Assembly (NCBI GenBank): GCA_900756575.1
Contig: CAAEKQ010000076.1
Location: 1 to 13,391 of the forward strand
Direction: 5' to 3'
DNA: 13,391 nt
Origin: an uncultured Oscillospiraceae bacterium
GTDB taxonomy: Bacteria; Bacillota; Clostridia; Oscillospirales; Oscillospiraceae
Part shown: in pieces, positions 5,298-12,910 of the stretch
Position numbering within the stretch: position 1 is the first letter of the stretch
How the letters are laid out: every line of letters begins with the position of its first letter
Translations under genes and position numbers: made by a program
The notes under the pieces: model-generated
What the model was told of the DNA's origin: nothing
The model's database searches: none
Seen by the model: only the letters and a program-made list of their open reading frames with translations

Positions 5298-5834
5298 TTA
5301 CCCGCACCCCGGCACCCGATCCCGTTCCAGGCTTCCCCGGTAGAGCCGTGCGGCGAGATGATAGGTCTCTCCGTCCAATTTTCCGGTGGGACTCAGGCCA
5401 TGGAGGGATTGAATTGCCCGGAGGGCTTCCTCGGTTTCCTGGTCGATTCGTCCGGTGAGGGCGGGGGCGGGAAGCTGGGGGTAGAGGTCGCTCAGGGCCG
5501 CCAGAAGTCCCTGGGTCAGGAACACATGAGGGTGGCTCTGTCCCGGGGAGACGGACAAATCCGCCGGGAACCAGGCGATGGGGGCTTCCGCCGGGGTCAG
5601 GCGGGGCAGGGCCTTATCGTAGGCCGCCACAATGGCCCGGTGGGTCTCAAGGTCTGCGATGCCGGTGACGGGCAGGCCGTGTTTCTGCTGGAAGGTGGAC
5701 ACGGCCCCGGCGGTGGCGGTACCGAAGATGCCGTCCGGGATCAGTCTGGGGTAGTCCGGATCCAGGAAGGACAGGGTGCGGAGCATCAGCTGGAGACTCC
5801 GGATGGGGGCATTTAATACAGGATCTTCCTTCAT
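5298..5834 (-). CDS. Peptidoglycan-binding domain protein, third gene of the SleC-like operon
   Basis: A 178-residue protein with two peptidoglycan-binding type 1 domains. The first (about residues 10-72) contains LQLMLRTLS, DGIFGTATAGAVSTFQQKHGLPVTG; the second (about 105-170) contains GLLAALSDLY, GRIDQETEEALRAIQSLHGLSPTGKLDGETY. Each shows the DGxFGxxTxxAVxxFQ-type core, more degenerate in the second. No signal peptide, membrane segment or catalytic domain is visible, so it probably acts as a cell-wall-binding accessory. The ATG at 5834 overlaps the upstream stop as ATGA, and a GGAGG site lies within the previous gene, so translation is likely coupled. Its job is probably linked to the spore cortex through the two genes before it, but that is inference from context. 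Confidence 0.8.
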   Translation of the reverse strand: MKEDPVLNAPIRSLQLMLRTLSFLDPDYPRLIPDGIFGTATAGAVSTFQQKHGLPVTGIADLETHRAIVAAYDKALPRLTPAEAPIAWFPADLSVSPGQSHPHVFLTQGLLAALSDLYPQLPAPALTGRIDQETEEALRAIQSLHGLSPTGKLDGETYHLAARLYRGSLERDRVPGCG

Positions 5835-7243
5835 CCGCGGTTCCTCCTTTCAATGGGATCGGATTGGCCAGTATAGAGTGCATACCCCGGGTACTGCCGG
5901 TGCCGAACCTGGGTGGCGGCGGCCTGTCCCTGGGAGAGCATGGTGAGATACCGCCGAAGCTCCCCGGTGGGCTGGCCCGTGGGTCTCAGGCCCAGCTGGG
6001 TTTGGAGCTTTGCAATGGCCCGGGTGGTGTTCCGGTCCAGCATTCCGCTGATCCGGGGAGAGACCATGGGCGCGAACACCGGGGCCACCGTTTGCAGGCT
6101 CCGCTGAACGTCCGAAATGGTCTCCACCGCCCCGGACTGGATGCCCTCCGGGAACAGGGTGTCGCTGTCCAGAACCGTCTGCTGAATCCCCTCAAAGCGG
6201 TTATAGATGCTGTCCCAGGTGATCGCTCCCACCAGGCCGCTGGGGGTCAGGCCCGCGTACCGCTGATAGGCCAGAACGGAATCCCGGGTCCTGATGCCGT
6301 ACAACCCGTCAATGACCGGCTCCGGAATCTCCGGGATGAACTGGGACAGCACCGACAGCATATACTGGAGCTTCGACACGTATTCCCCGGTGCTCCCCAG
6401 GGACAGCGCCCCGGGGATATTGTAGGAGCCAACCTGGTACCGCTGGCCCTCGGAACCCAGCTCCGCCAGCTTTGTGACGGCTACATAGGTGGCGATGATC
6501 TGATACCAGGTGGCGGCTCCCACAACGCCGTCCGGGGTGAGATGGAAAATCCCCTGGAAGACCTTGACCGCCTCCTCGGTGCCCGGGCCGAACAGTCCGT
6601 CCACGGGATACACCTTGGGGATGGCGGGGTAATTCTGGGCGATGCGGTTTAAGGCCCCCTGCACCATGAGGACGCCTTCACCGGAGGAGCCAAGCCGCAG
6701 CGGCGTGCCCGGATAGGAGGGGGTGAGGTTCTGGACGGGGACATTCGACACAATTTCAATGTCGTCCCCATAATAATACTTGAGAATCTCCAGATAATCG
6801 TATCCCTGCCGGGCAAGACCCTGACTGCCCCACTGGCTCATTCCCTCGCAGGTGACGGTGGTGCCGTTGCAGAAGGAGGTGGACAGCGGCTCGATTGTCC
6901 CTTGACGGCGGACATAGCTCCGGAACAGCTCATCCACCAGCTTTCCCACGTTCTCAAAAATATTCCGGCCCTGGATGTACTTCTGGTCATAGGCCGTGGA
7001 GTTGGTGATGTCGAAATCATAGCCCCGGCTGGGGTAGTATTCCAGATAAATTTTATTGAGGGCAAAGGAAATCTGCGCGAGGATATTCGCCCGCAGGGCT
7101 GCCTCGTCCCAGGTGGGGTAGATTTCGCTGGAGGCCACATTTTTAATGTAGTCCCGGAAGGAGACGGTGACATTCTCCGCATCCGACTCCGGCGGGCCCA
7201 GGTGGACGGTGATGGTGGCGGGGATATAAGGCGTATCCGGCAT
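5831..7243 (-). CDS. sleC: SleC-like spore cortex-lytic enzyme (SpoIID/LytB domain plus peptidoglycan-binding repeats)
   Basis: A 470-residue protein. Residues about 25-165 resemble the SpoIID/LytB-type domain of SleC, the clostridial enzyme that degrades spore cortex at germination: VSFRDYIKNVASSE (Glu40 is the likely catalytic acid), RANILAQISFALN, NSTAYDQ, and GMSQWGSQGLARQGYDYLEILKYYY with a possible disulphide Cys125/Cys132. Peptidoglycan-binding type 1 repeats follow at about 182-250 (DGLFGPGTEEAVKVFQ) and 285-350 (DGLYGIRTRDSVLAYQRY), with a degenerate third near 375-445. There is no signal peptide, as expected for a mother-cell-expressed cortex enzyme. SleC itself has an N-terminal propeptide; here a similar sequence is the separate upstream gene. 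The start is ATG 7243, one base after the upstream stop, with a GGGAGGGG site; a longer frame to 7354 lies inside that gene. Confidence 0.8.
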   Translation of the reverse strand: MPDTPYIPATITVHLGPPESDAENVTVSFRDYIKNVASSEIYPTWDEAALRANILAQISFALNKIYLEYYPSRGYDFDITNSTAYDQKYIQGRNIFENVGKLVDELFRSYVRRQGTIEPLSTSFCNGTTVTCEGMSQWGSQGLARQGYDYLEILKYYYGDDIEIVSNVPVQNLTPSYPGTPLRLGSSGEGVLMVQGALNRIAQNYPAIPKVYPVDGLFGPGTEEAVKVFQGIFHLTPDGVVGAATWYQIIATYVAVTKLAELGSEGQRYQVGSYNIPGALSLGSTGEYVSKLQYMLSVLSQFIPEIPEPVIDGLYGIRTRDSVLAYQRYAGLTPSGLVGAITWDSIYNRFEGIQQTVLDSDTLFPEGIQSGAVETISDVQRSLQTVAPVFAPMVSPRISGMLDRNTTRAIAKLQTQLGLRPTGQPTGELRRYLTMLSQGQAAATQVRHRQYPGYALYTGQSDPIERRNRG

Positions 7244-7244
7244 A

Positions 7245-7643
7245 TTACGCCCCCTCCCAAATGGGCTGCGGGGGGAAGGTGAAGTCCTCCTGCCCGTCCT
7301 TCTGGGGGTCAAAGCGCCGGAGGGGGAGCAGGCGGACGGTCTGAATGGTCTCAATCCCCGGGAAGACCTGAAGGCCCTGGAGCGTCACCCGTTCATAGTC
7401 CGGGTGCTCCACCATGACGCTAAGTCCCGTCCAGGGCTGCACCGTATGTTCCGGGGTCTGGCTCAGGGAGCGGCCCGGGGTTTTTAGCTCCACCGGGTCG
7501 GTTTCCCCGGAGGAGTTCGTCACCCGGACGCCCAGCAGCCGTCCCGGAGGCTCCTGCTGGCGGATGAGCACCGTGGCGCCCTCCACCGGGATATCCGCAT
7601 CAGAGGTATAGACGCGAAAGATTAGGCGGCCTGTATCCTGCAT
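7245..7643 (-). CDS. SleC propeptide-like beta-sandwich protein
   Basis: A 132-residue protein beginning MQDTGRLIFRVYTSD. It contains IPVEGATVLIRQ, TNSSGETDPVELKTPG and MVEHPDYERVTLQGLQVFPG, the pattern of carboxypeptidase-regulatory/transthyretin-like beta-sandwich domains. From memory it resembles the N-terminal pre/pro region of clostridial SleC, which is removed by Csp proteases during germination. The start is ATG 7643 with AAAGGAG at 7658-7652; the frame stays open to 7994, but the extension has no ribosome binding site and crosses the divergent promoter region. It is first in a three-gene operon with one-base spacing to the SleC-like gene. No signal peptide is present. An inhibitory or targeting role as a separate polypeptide is an inference. 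Confidence 0.7.
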   Translation of the reverse strand: MQDTGRLIFRVYTSDADIPVEGATVLIRQQEPPGRLLGVRVTNSSGETDPVELKTPGRSLSQTPEHTVQPWTGLSVMVEHPDYERVTLQGLQVFPGIETIQTVRLLPLRRFDPQKDGQEDFTFPPQPIWEGA

Positions 7644-7800
7644 ACATCGATCTCCTTTCACTGTGGGGAATGGCATCCTCACCGCAATTTTTCTCTGGAA
7701 AGAGCATATGCGGCGGGGGCGGGGAATAGAACTTGCGGATTTGGTGAGGGAGTTCGAAAGATTTGGAGTAGCGGCGCGGTTCCGGCGAAAGTAGCAATTT

Positions 7801-7829
7801 TTGACCTGGGATTTTGGTACTTCTGTTAT
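7801..7829 (+). promoter_or_regulatory. Possible upstream promoter of the ABC operon
   Basis: TTGACC (7801-7806) and TGTTAT (7824-7829) are separated by 17 bases. The -35 is good but the -10 is only fair. It would add about 45 bases to the leader relative to the downstream TATAAT. Confidence 0.4.
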
Positions 7830-7869
7830 GAAATATGCGAAAATAATACTATGCCGGAGGGGGTTTTTG

Positions 7870-7878
7870 TGATATAAT
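7870..7878 (+). promoter_or_regulatory. Extended -10 promoter of the ABC operon
   Basis: TGATATAAT (7870-7878) is a perfect TATAAT with the TG extension. No good -35 sits 16-18 bases upstream (sequence around 7850-7855 is poor), which is typical of extended -10 promoters. The resulting leader is about 85 bases. Confidence 0.65.
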
Positions 7879-7886
7879 AGCCAAAA

Positions 7887-7945
7887 CAGATGCGGATTTT
7901 GGGAAAGAGTCCCCGCGTCTGTCACCCTGGCCGTTCTATGCGGCC
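7887..7945 (+). other. Two hairpins in the ABC operon leader
   Basis: CAGATGCGG (7887-7895) pairs with CCGCGTCTG (7913-7921), nine pairs with one G-U. GGCCG (7929-7933) pairs with CGGCC (7941-7945). Both lie between the promoter and the AGGAGGG site at 7954-7960. I do not recognise a known riboswitch class. Confidence 0.45.
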
Positions 7946-7968
7946 CGCATTTTAGGAGGGAACCCGAG

Positions 7969-8931
7969 ATGATTGAAGTATCCGGATTGACCAAGACCTA
8001 TGGCAACAAGCGAGGCATTACCGACATCTCCTTTACCATCAACGAGGGCGAGATTGTTGGCTTCCTTGGGCCAAACGGCGCTGGTAAGTCCACTACGATG
8101 AATGTAATCACCGGCTATCTGTCGGCCACCGCCGGCGCTGCCAAGGTGGCGGGCATCGACATTCTGGAAAATCCCCTGGAGGCCAAGAAGCACATCGGCT
8201 ATCTGCCCCAGGATCCGCCCCTGTACCTCGACATGACCGTGGAGGAGTACCTGAACTTTATCTACGACATCAAGGGCGTGAAGAAAGCAGACGAAAGCCG
8301 CAAGGCGCATATCGACCGAATCTGCGAAATGGTGGGCATTACCCAGGTGCGCTCCCGGGTCATCAATAACCTGTCCGGCGGCTATAAGCAGCGCTGCGGC
8401 CTGGCCCAGGCACTGGTGGGCGACCCCGATGTGCTGATTCTCGACGAGCCTACCGTGGGCCTTGACCCCAAGCAGATCATTGAGATCCGCAACGTGATTA
8501 AGGATCTGGGCCGCAACCGCACCATTATCCTCTCTACCCATATTCTCCAGGAGGTTTCGGCGGTGTGCGAGCGGGTGCTGGTCATCAACAACGGCCGTCT
8601 GGTGGCCGACGATACCCCCACCCATCTTTCCGCCCTGCTCACCGGCGAGCATAAGCTGGAGTACCGGATTGCAGGCCCCAAGGACAAAATCGTAGGGGTG
8701 CTCCGCAGTGTGGACGGCGTGAAGGTGGTGACCCCCACCATCGAGGCCGAGCCGGGGGCATTTGAATATCTGGTGGAGTCCGCCGAGCATCTGGACGTGC
8801 GGAAGCTGATTTTCTCGGCCCTTTCCCGGGCAGGCTATCCGGTGCTGCTGCTCAAGAATCAGGATCTGTCGCTGGAGGATGTCTTTATCCAGCTGACCGC
8901 CGATCAAAAATCTTCCGCGAAAAGAGGTTAA
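7969..8931 (+). CDS. ABC transporter ATP-binding protein, Gld/ABC-2 type
   Basis: A 320-residue cytoplasmic ATPase that would power the membrane protein encoded next. It has Walker A GPNGAGKST (34-42), the ABC signature LSGGYKQR (135-142), Walker B LILDEP (156-161) followed by TVGLD, and the switch His in STHIL (His191). A C-terminal extension of roughly 90 residues (AGPKDKIVGVLRS..., about 230-320) is typical of the DrrA/CcmA/GldA-like group. ATG 7969 has AGGAGGG eight bases upstream. The permease gene begins five bases after its stop. The make-up of the operon (ATPase, ABC-2 permease, GldG-like, DUF4340) matches Gld-type auxiliary ABC systems; GldA is needed for gliding in Bacteroidetes, but in Clostridia the cargo is unknown. 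Confidence 0.92.
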   Translation: MIEVSGLTKTYGNKRGITDISFTINEGEIVGFLGPNGAGKSTTMNVITGYLSATAGAAKVAGIDILENPLEAKKHIGYLPQDPPLYLDMTVEEYLNFIYDIKGVKKADESRKAHIDRICEMVGITQVRSRVINNLSGGYKQRCGLAQALVGDPDVLILDEPTVGLDPKQIIEIRNVIKDLGRNRTIILSTHILQEVSAVCERVLVINNGRLVADDTPTHLSALLTGEHKLEYRIAGPKDKIVGVLRSVDGVKVVTPTIEAEPGAFEYLVESAEHLDVRKLIFSALSRAGYPVLLLKNQDLSLEDVFIQLTADQKSSAKRG

Positions 8932-8936
8932 ACACA

Positions 8937-9641
8937 ATGTCTGCAATTTTCAAGCGCGATCTGCGCGCCTATTTTAAGTCCCCGTTGGGCTATGTGTATC
9001 TGGCGGCGTTTGTCCTGGTGCTGAACATCTACTTTTACCTGATGAACGTGTATTCCGGCTCCAGTAGTCTCGACGGCATCTTCTCCTTTATCGTCACCAT
9101 GTGCGTATTTCTGATTCCGATTCTCACCATGCGCACCTTTGCCGAGGACTATAAGCAGAAAACCGACCAGCTGCTGTTTACCGCCCCGGTGCGGCTGACC
9201 GGCATTGTGCTGGGCAAGTTCTTTGCGGCGCTGGTGGTGTTCGCCATCGGCATTCTCATCACCCTGGTCTATGTGGTGGTGATTTCCTCCTGGGGCCAGC
9301 TGGAGGCGGCCACGGTCATCGGCAACTATGTGGCAATTCTGGCCACGGCCATGGCGTTTATCTCCATCGGCGTGTTCATTTCCTCCCTGACCCAGAACCA
9401 GCTGGTGGCCTGCGTGGCCACGGTGGCGGTGTTCCTGGGCCTGTACCTCATGGACTATTCCTACAGCTTCATGAAGGCCACCTGGGCGAAAAATTTCATC
9501 TATTACTTTTCCATGTTCCGGCGCTATGAGGACTTTGCACAGGGCATTTTCTCGTTCGCCGACCTGTTCTTCTACCTCAGCGTTGCCGGCACGTTCGTAT
9601 TCCTAACCGTGCGGATGCTGGAGAGAAAACGCTGGAGCTAA
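8937..9641 (+). CDS. ABC-2 type membrane permease, GldF-like
   Basis: A 234-residue integral membrane protein with about six hydrophobic segments: YVYLAAFVLVLNIYFYL (near 18-35), FSFIVTMCVFLIPILTM (about 49-65), GIVLGKFFAALVVFAIGILITLVYV (about 88-113), a segment near 128-150, LVACVATVAVFLGLYLMDY (about 155-173), and a C-terminal one near 208-225. The RTFAEDYKQKTDQLL cytoplasmic segment (about 66-80) is characteristic of ABC-2 permeases of the GldF/NosY type. It partners the ATPase just upstream. A modest AGAGG site precedes ATG 8937. Its TAA overlaps the ribosome binding site of the next gene. Confidence 0.88.
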   Translation: MSAIFKRDLRAYFKSPLGYVYLAAFVLVLNIYFYLMNVYSGSSSLDGIFSFIVTMCVFLIPILTMRTFAEDYKQKTDQLLFTAPVRLTGIVLGKFFAALVVFAIGILITLVYVVVISSWGQLEAATVIGNYVAILATAMAFISIGVFISSLTQNQLVACVATVAVFLGLYLMDYSYSFMKATWAKNFIYYFSMFRRYEDFAQGIFSFADLFFYLSVAGTFVFLTVRMLERKRWS

Positions 9642-9656
9642 GGAGGAACAATTACC

Positions 9657-11180
9657 ATGAGCAACAAGAAGAATCAAGCAGTTAAGCCCGTGGACGCTGC
9701 CGGTTCCAGCGCCCAGCTGGGTAAAAAGCGCCGCATGAAGATCGGTGCGCTGGCGCTGATCTCCACCATTGTGGTGATTGCGGCGGTGATTGCCGTGAAC
9801 TATTTTGTGGACTACATCGCCGACCGGTATGTGCTGGAGATCGACATGACCTCCAAGGGGGAGTATGAGATCTCCGACGAGACCGTGCAGCTCCTTAGTA
9901 CCCTGTCCGAGCCCATCACCGTTACCGTTCTCTGCGATGAGACCGACTACAACAACAACTCTGACCTTCGCCGTCTTCCCAAGGTGCTCCAGCGCTATGA
10001 GCAGCTGAGCCACGGCAACGTCACCGTGAAGTACATCAACGCCGTGAACAACCCCGCGATCTTCTCCCAGTACGATCAGCTGGGCGACCTTTCCTCCGGG
10101 GACATCATTGTGGAAAGCTCCAAGCGCTATAAGTCCATGAGCCCCTATGATCTTCTGGAGTATCAGAGCAGCAAGTCCGGCTCCTCCACCTCCAACTCCT
10201 CCAGCGAGACCAAGTACTTAACCGGTCTCCGGGCGGAGCAGCGGCTGACCTCTGCCATTCTGTACGTCACCGCCAACAAGGTGCCCAAGGCCGCCTATCT
10301 CACCGGCCATCAGGAATCCACCGATCACGAGACCCTGGATACCCTCCTCGCCTCCGCCAACTACGACACCCAGGAGCTGAGCCTGATGCAGGAGGGCAAG
10401 GTGCCCGACGATGTGGATATGCTGCTGATCCTCCAGCCCCAGGGCGATTTTACCACCGAGGAGATCGACGCGCTGGACGAGTTTATGTCGAACGGCGGCA
10501 AGATGATTGTGTCCTATGCCTCCAACACTCCCACGCTTACCAATCTGGAGGAGTACTTCACCGAGTGGGGCGTTGCCTATGACGACAAGATGGTATACGA
10601 CAACGAGCGCTGCTTTGCCGGTACCAACTTCTATCTGATGCCCAATGTCAGCACCGTGGAGGGCCTCACCGATAACCTTGACACCAAGAGCTATGTGATT
10701 ATCCCCGGCGCACGGCCCATCACCACCCTGTGGGAGCAGGACAACTGGAGAGGCACTCAGGTGCTCATGTCCACCTCCAACAACTCCTACGCCAAGGATC
10801 TTTCCTCCGAGACAACCTCCTATGAGCAGTCCGACACAGACGAGACCGGGCCGTTTAATGTGGGCGTTCTTTCCTATCAGAACTCCATGCATAACCTGAG
10901 TAGCACCTATTCCTACGCCCTGTTCCTGAACGCAGGCTTCCTCAGTGACAGCACCCTGGACAACACCGCATTCCTCAACAAGGACTATGTGCTCTCGGCG
11001 CTGAACTTTATGACCGACGACTCCGAGGCGGTTTCCATTGCCTCCAAGGATCTGACCTCCACCACCCTGGCCGTGCCCGGCTCGGCCAAGAGCGTGCTGT
11101 TCTATCTGCTGATTCTGATCATCCCCGGGGTTTGCCTGGTGGGCGGAATTGCCGTATGGGCAAGAAGGAGACATAAGTAA
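9657..11180 (+). CDS. GldG-family ABC transporter auxiliary protein
   Basis: A 507-residue membrane-anchored protein. A basic N-terminus is followed by a membrane segment, LALISTIVVIAAVIAVNYFV (about residues 31-50). A large extracytoplasmic part follows: YVLEIDMTSKGEYEISDETVQLL, PITVTVLCDE and ILYVTANKVPKAAYLTGHQES are typical of the GldG/ABC_transp_aux family, which has a thioredoxin-like or GATase-like fold without clear catalytic residues. A Ser-rich linker lies near 170-185 (SSKSGSSTSNSSSE). A second membrane segment (VLFYLLILIIPGVCLVGGIAVW, about 480-501) and a basic end, ARRRHK, complete it. It has a strong AGGAGG site. Its stop overlaps the next start (TAATG), so translation is probably coupled. 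Confidence 0.88.
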   Translation: MSNKKNQAVKPVDAAGSSAQLGKKRRMKIGALALISTIVVIAAVIAVNYFVDYIADRYVLEIDMTSKGEYEISDETVQLLSTLSEPITVTVLCDETDYNNNSDLRRLPKVLQRYEQLSHGNVTVKYINAVNNPAIFSQYDQLGDLSSGDIIVESSKRYKSMSPYDLLEYQSSKSGSSTSNSSSETKYLTGLRAEQRLTSAILYVTANKVPKAAYLTGHQESTDHETLDTLLASANYDTQELSLMQEGKVPDDVDMLLILQPQGDFTTEEIDALDEFMSNGGKMIVSYASNTPTLTNLEEYFTEWGVAYDDKMVYDNERCFAGTNFYLMPNVSTVEGLTDNLDTKSYVIIPGARPITTLWEQDNWRGTQVLMSTSNNSYAKDLSSETTSYEQSDTDETGPFNVGVLSYQNSMHNLSSTYSYALFLNAGFLSDSTLDNTAFLNKDYVLSALNFMTDDSEAVSIASKDLTSTTLAVPGSAKSVLFYLLILIIPGVCLVGGIAVWARRRHK

Positions 11181-12718
11181 TGAAGAGCCTGAAAACCATT
11201 ATCATTGCAGGCGCGGTACTGATTGTCTTTCTCATTGCGTCTCTGGTGGTGACGCATCTGCCGGAGGGCAGCGGGGACACCACCGCCCAGTCCGCCGGCG
11301 CGGAGGAAAGCGCCTCTGCCGCTGAGACCGCCTATATCATCAACCGGGACTACGACAGTTTGGAGCGGTTTACCATCGTGCCCACGGAGCGCAAGGTGGA
11401 CGAGGACACCAGCTATGCCTACGCTTCTGAGGAGCTGGACGTGAAAATCAGCCGCAGCACCGACGAAAAGGGCGCGGAGGTCTACAGCTATGACGTTTCC
11501 CCCGATCCCGGCAAGTTTGAGTATGATTCCTCCATGTTCCGCTCCATGCTCTATACCCTGACCGCCATTACCGCAAACTCCGTGGTAGAGGAGGACGCGA
11601 AGGATCTGAGTATTTATGGATTGGACGAGCCTACCGCCACCGTGAAGACCTATTATTCTGACGGCAGTGAGGTGGATCTCATCATCGGCTCTCAGGCCCC
11701 GGTGGATCAGACCTATTACTGCATGACCAGTGAGTCCAGTACCGTGTTTACCATCGGCTCCTATGTGGATTCTCTCTTGGTGCGGCGGCCCATTGAGTAC
11801 CGGGCGATTACCCTGTTCCCCACCTACACCGATGACGATGTTTACACCAACATTGATTGGGTGAAGCTCACCAACCGGGACGGCAGCGTCATTGAGGTGC
11901 AGCTGGACAGCGACCAGAGCAATGAGTTTAACACCGAGGGCAGCCAGTATGTGATGCTCCAGCCTTATCAGGTGTCCGGCAACGCCACCACCATTCAGCA
12001 GAACATTCTGGACGTGGTGAGTACGCTGAGCCTGGGCAGCATCATTCGGGACATCGACAAGGACGAATACGCCGACTACGGTCTCGACCATCCCGCCAAG
12101 CTGGAGATGACCGATACCTCCGGCAATGAAGTCCATCTGCTCATCGGCGATGTGTGCCCCAACGCGGACTACACCTATTGTATGCTGGAGGGGACGGATA
12201 CGCTGATTACCTGCTCCTCCACCGCCGTGGGCTGGGACGGCCTGAGCTATGTGCAGTTTATGCTGCGGACGGTTTGGAGCTACAACATCGAGCAGCTGAA
12301 GCGGCTGAACATCACCATCGACGACAATGATTACACCCTGGACGTGACCCACTCCACCAAGCAGAACGCCAATGGCAACGACGTCGACAAGGTAAACGGC
12401 GTGCTGGACGGGGAGGAGATCAGCGAGACCAACACCCGGCGGCTGTATATCAAGTGTTTGTATTTCCGCGTCATCGACAACCTCACCGACGAGGAGAAGA
12501 AGCAGTACGCCGACGCGGAGGCCACCTCGAAGATCACCATTACTCTGGAGGATGGCGAGGAGCATACCCTGGAGCTGGTGCCCATGACCGACCGGAAGTA
12601 CGCCATGCGGCTGGACGGGGAGATGGAGTATTATTGCTATAAGAAGAATCTCACCAGTCTGGAGACCAGTATTGGGTATGTGAAGGATCATGAGGAACTG
12701 GATTTTAATTTTGAATGA
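11180..12718 (+). CDS. DUF4340 domain protein
   Basis: A 512-residue protein with an N-terminal membrane anchor, TIIIAGAVLIVFLIASLVV (about residues 6-24), and a large extracytoplasmic region. The DUF4340 unit appears at least twice: YGLDEPTATVKTYYSDGSEVDLIIG near 145-170 and YGLDHPAKLEMTDTSGNEVHLLIG near 297-320, each followed by a TYYCM/TYCML segment. This shows an internal duplication. The C-terminal third is acidic (TDEEKKQYADAEATSK). DUF4340 proteins usually accompany GldG-like genes; their role is unknown, probably part of the same envelope complex. The start at 11180 overlaps the upstream TAA by one base, with AAGGAG at 11165-11170. It is the last gene of the operon. Confidence 0.88.
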   Translation: MKSLKTIIIAGAVLIVFLIASLVVTHLPEGSGDTTAQSAGAEESASAAETAYIINRDYDSLERFTIVPTERKVDEDTSYAYASEELDVKISRSTDEKGAEVYSYDVSPDPGKFEYDSSMFRSMLYTLTAITANSVVEEDAKDLSIYGLDEPTATVKTYYSDGSEVDLIIGSQAPVDQTYYCMTSESSTVFTIGSYVDSLLVRRPIEYRAITLFPTYTDDDVYTNIDWVKLTNRDGSVIEVQLDSDQSNEFNTEGSQYVMLQPYQVSGNATTIQQNILDVVSTLSLGSIIRDIDKDEYADYGLDHPAKLEMTDTSGNEVHLLIGDVCPNADYTYCMLEGTDTLITCSSTAVGWDGLSYVQFMLRTVWSYNIEQLKRLNITIDDNDYTLDVTHSTKQNANGNDVDKVNGVLDGEEISETNTRRLYIKCLYFRVIDNLTDEEKKQYADAEATSKITITLEDGEEHTLELVPMTDRKYAMRLDGEMEYYCYKKNLTSLETSIGYVKDHEELDFNFE

Positions 12719-12730
12719 TGGGAAATAGGA

Positions 12731-12762
12731 AAACGGACGCACGGGGGTGCGTCCGTTTTTTT
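12731..12762 (+). terminator. Rho-independent terminator of the ABC operon
   Basis: AAACGGACGCAC (12731-12742) and GTGCGTCCGTTT (12747-12758) form a perfect 12-bp stem with a GGGG loop, and the T run extends to 12762. It lies 13 bases after the DUF4340 stop codon. Confidence 0.95.
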
Positions 12763-12776
12763 GGCTATAGATAGTA

Positions 12777-12880
12777 CGTTTTTACCGGCATTCTCTTTTC
12801 GGTAGGCCCTCCGGGGGGCGTAATCTTTTTGTTTTGCGTTTTTATGGGCATTCTCTTATCGGTAGGCCCTCCGGGGGCCC
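12777..12880 (+). repeat. 60-bp tandem duplication
   Basis: Two units begin with CGTTTTTA at 12777 and 12837, exactly 60 bases apart. Both continue through GGCATTCTCTT, CGGTAGGCCCTCCGGGGG (12798-12815 and 12858-12875, exact bounds approximate). They diverge after the GGGGG run. The shared GGCCC...GGGCC element can form a small stem in the second unit. Confidence 0.8.
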
Positions 12881-12910
12881 CATCTTTCGTTGCACGACGA
12901 AAGATAGGGG
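12878..12910. other. Hairpin sharing the ATCTTTC/GAAAGAT core of the terminal repeats
   Basis: CCCC plus ATCTTTCGT (12878-12890) pairs with ACGAAAGAT (12897-12905) and, after one bulged A, GGGG (12907-12910). The core and the CCCC/GGGG base match the second stem of the repeat at 13293-13391. The loop CACG (12893-12896) could pair with CGTG at 12918-12921. Confidence 0.6.

Larger units (their letters stand above)
7644..7968. other. Divergent intergenic region between SleC-like operon and ABC operon
   Basis: About 325 bases with no supported gene. The plus-strand half holds the ABC operon promoter candidates and a structured leader. On the minus-strand side I could not find a convincing sigma-A promoter. 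Some CATA-type motifs occur (around 7825-7855, read on the minus strand), which might belong to a sporulation sigma factor, but spacing and matches are too weak to call. Confidence 0.5.

Noticed and set aside
5184..5331. Plus-strand 44-codon frame at 5197 with a strong AAGGAGG site
   Set aside because: The ribosome binding site is excellent, but the frame runs antisense over the toxI promoter, encodes nothing recognisable and has no visible promoter. Kept only as an alternative explanation for the anti-Shine-Dalgarno motif.
5190..6652. Plus-strand open frames (208 and 262 codons) opposite the peptidoglycan-binding genes
   Set aside because: They are antisense to the conserved SleC-like operon, are Gly/Arg-rich and match no recognisable family.
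11102..12742. Long minus-strand open frame (546 codons) opposite the DUF4340 gene
   Set aside because: It is antisense to well-supported genes, has no ribosome binding site and crosses the terminator. Its Gly/His/Val-rich translation is typical of a GC-rich shadow frame. The minus-strand frames at 7936-8946 and 10218-11174 were rejected for the same reason.
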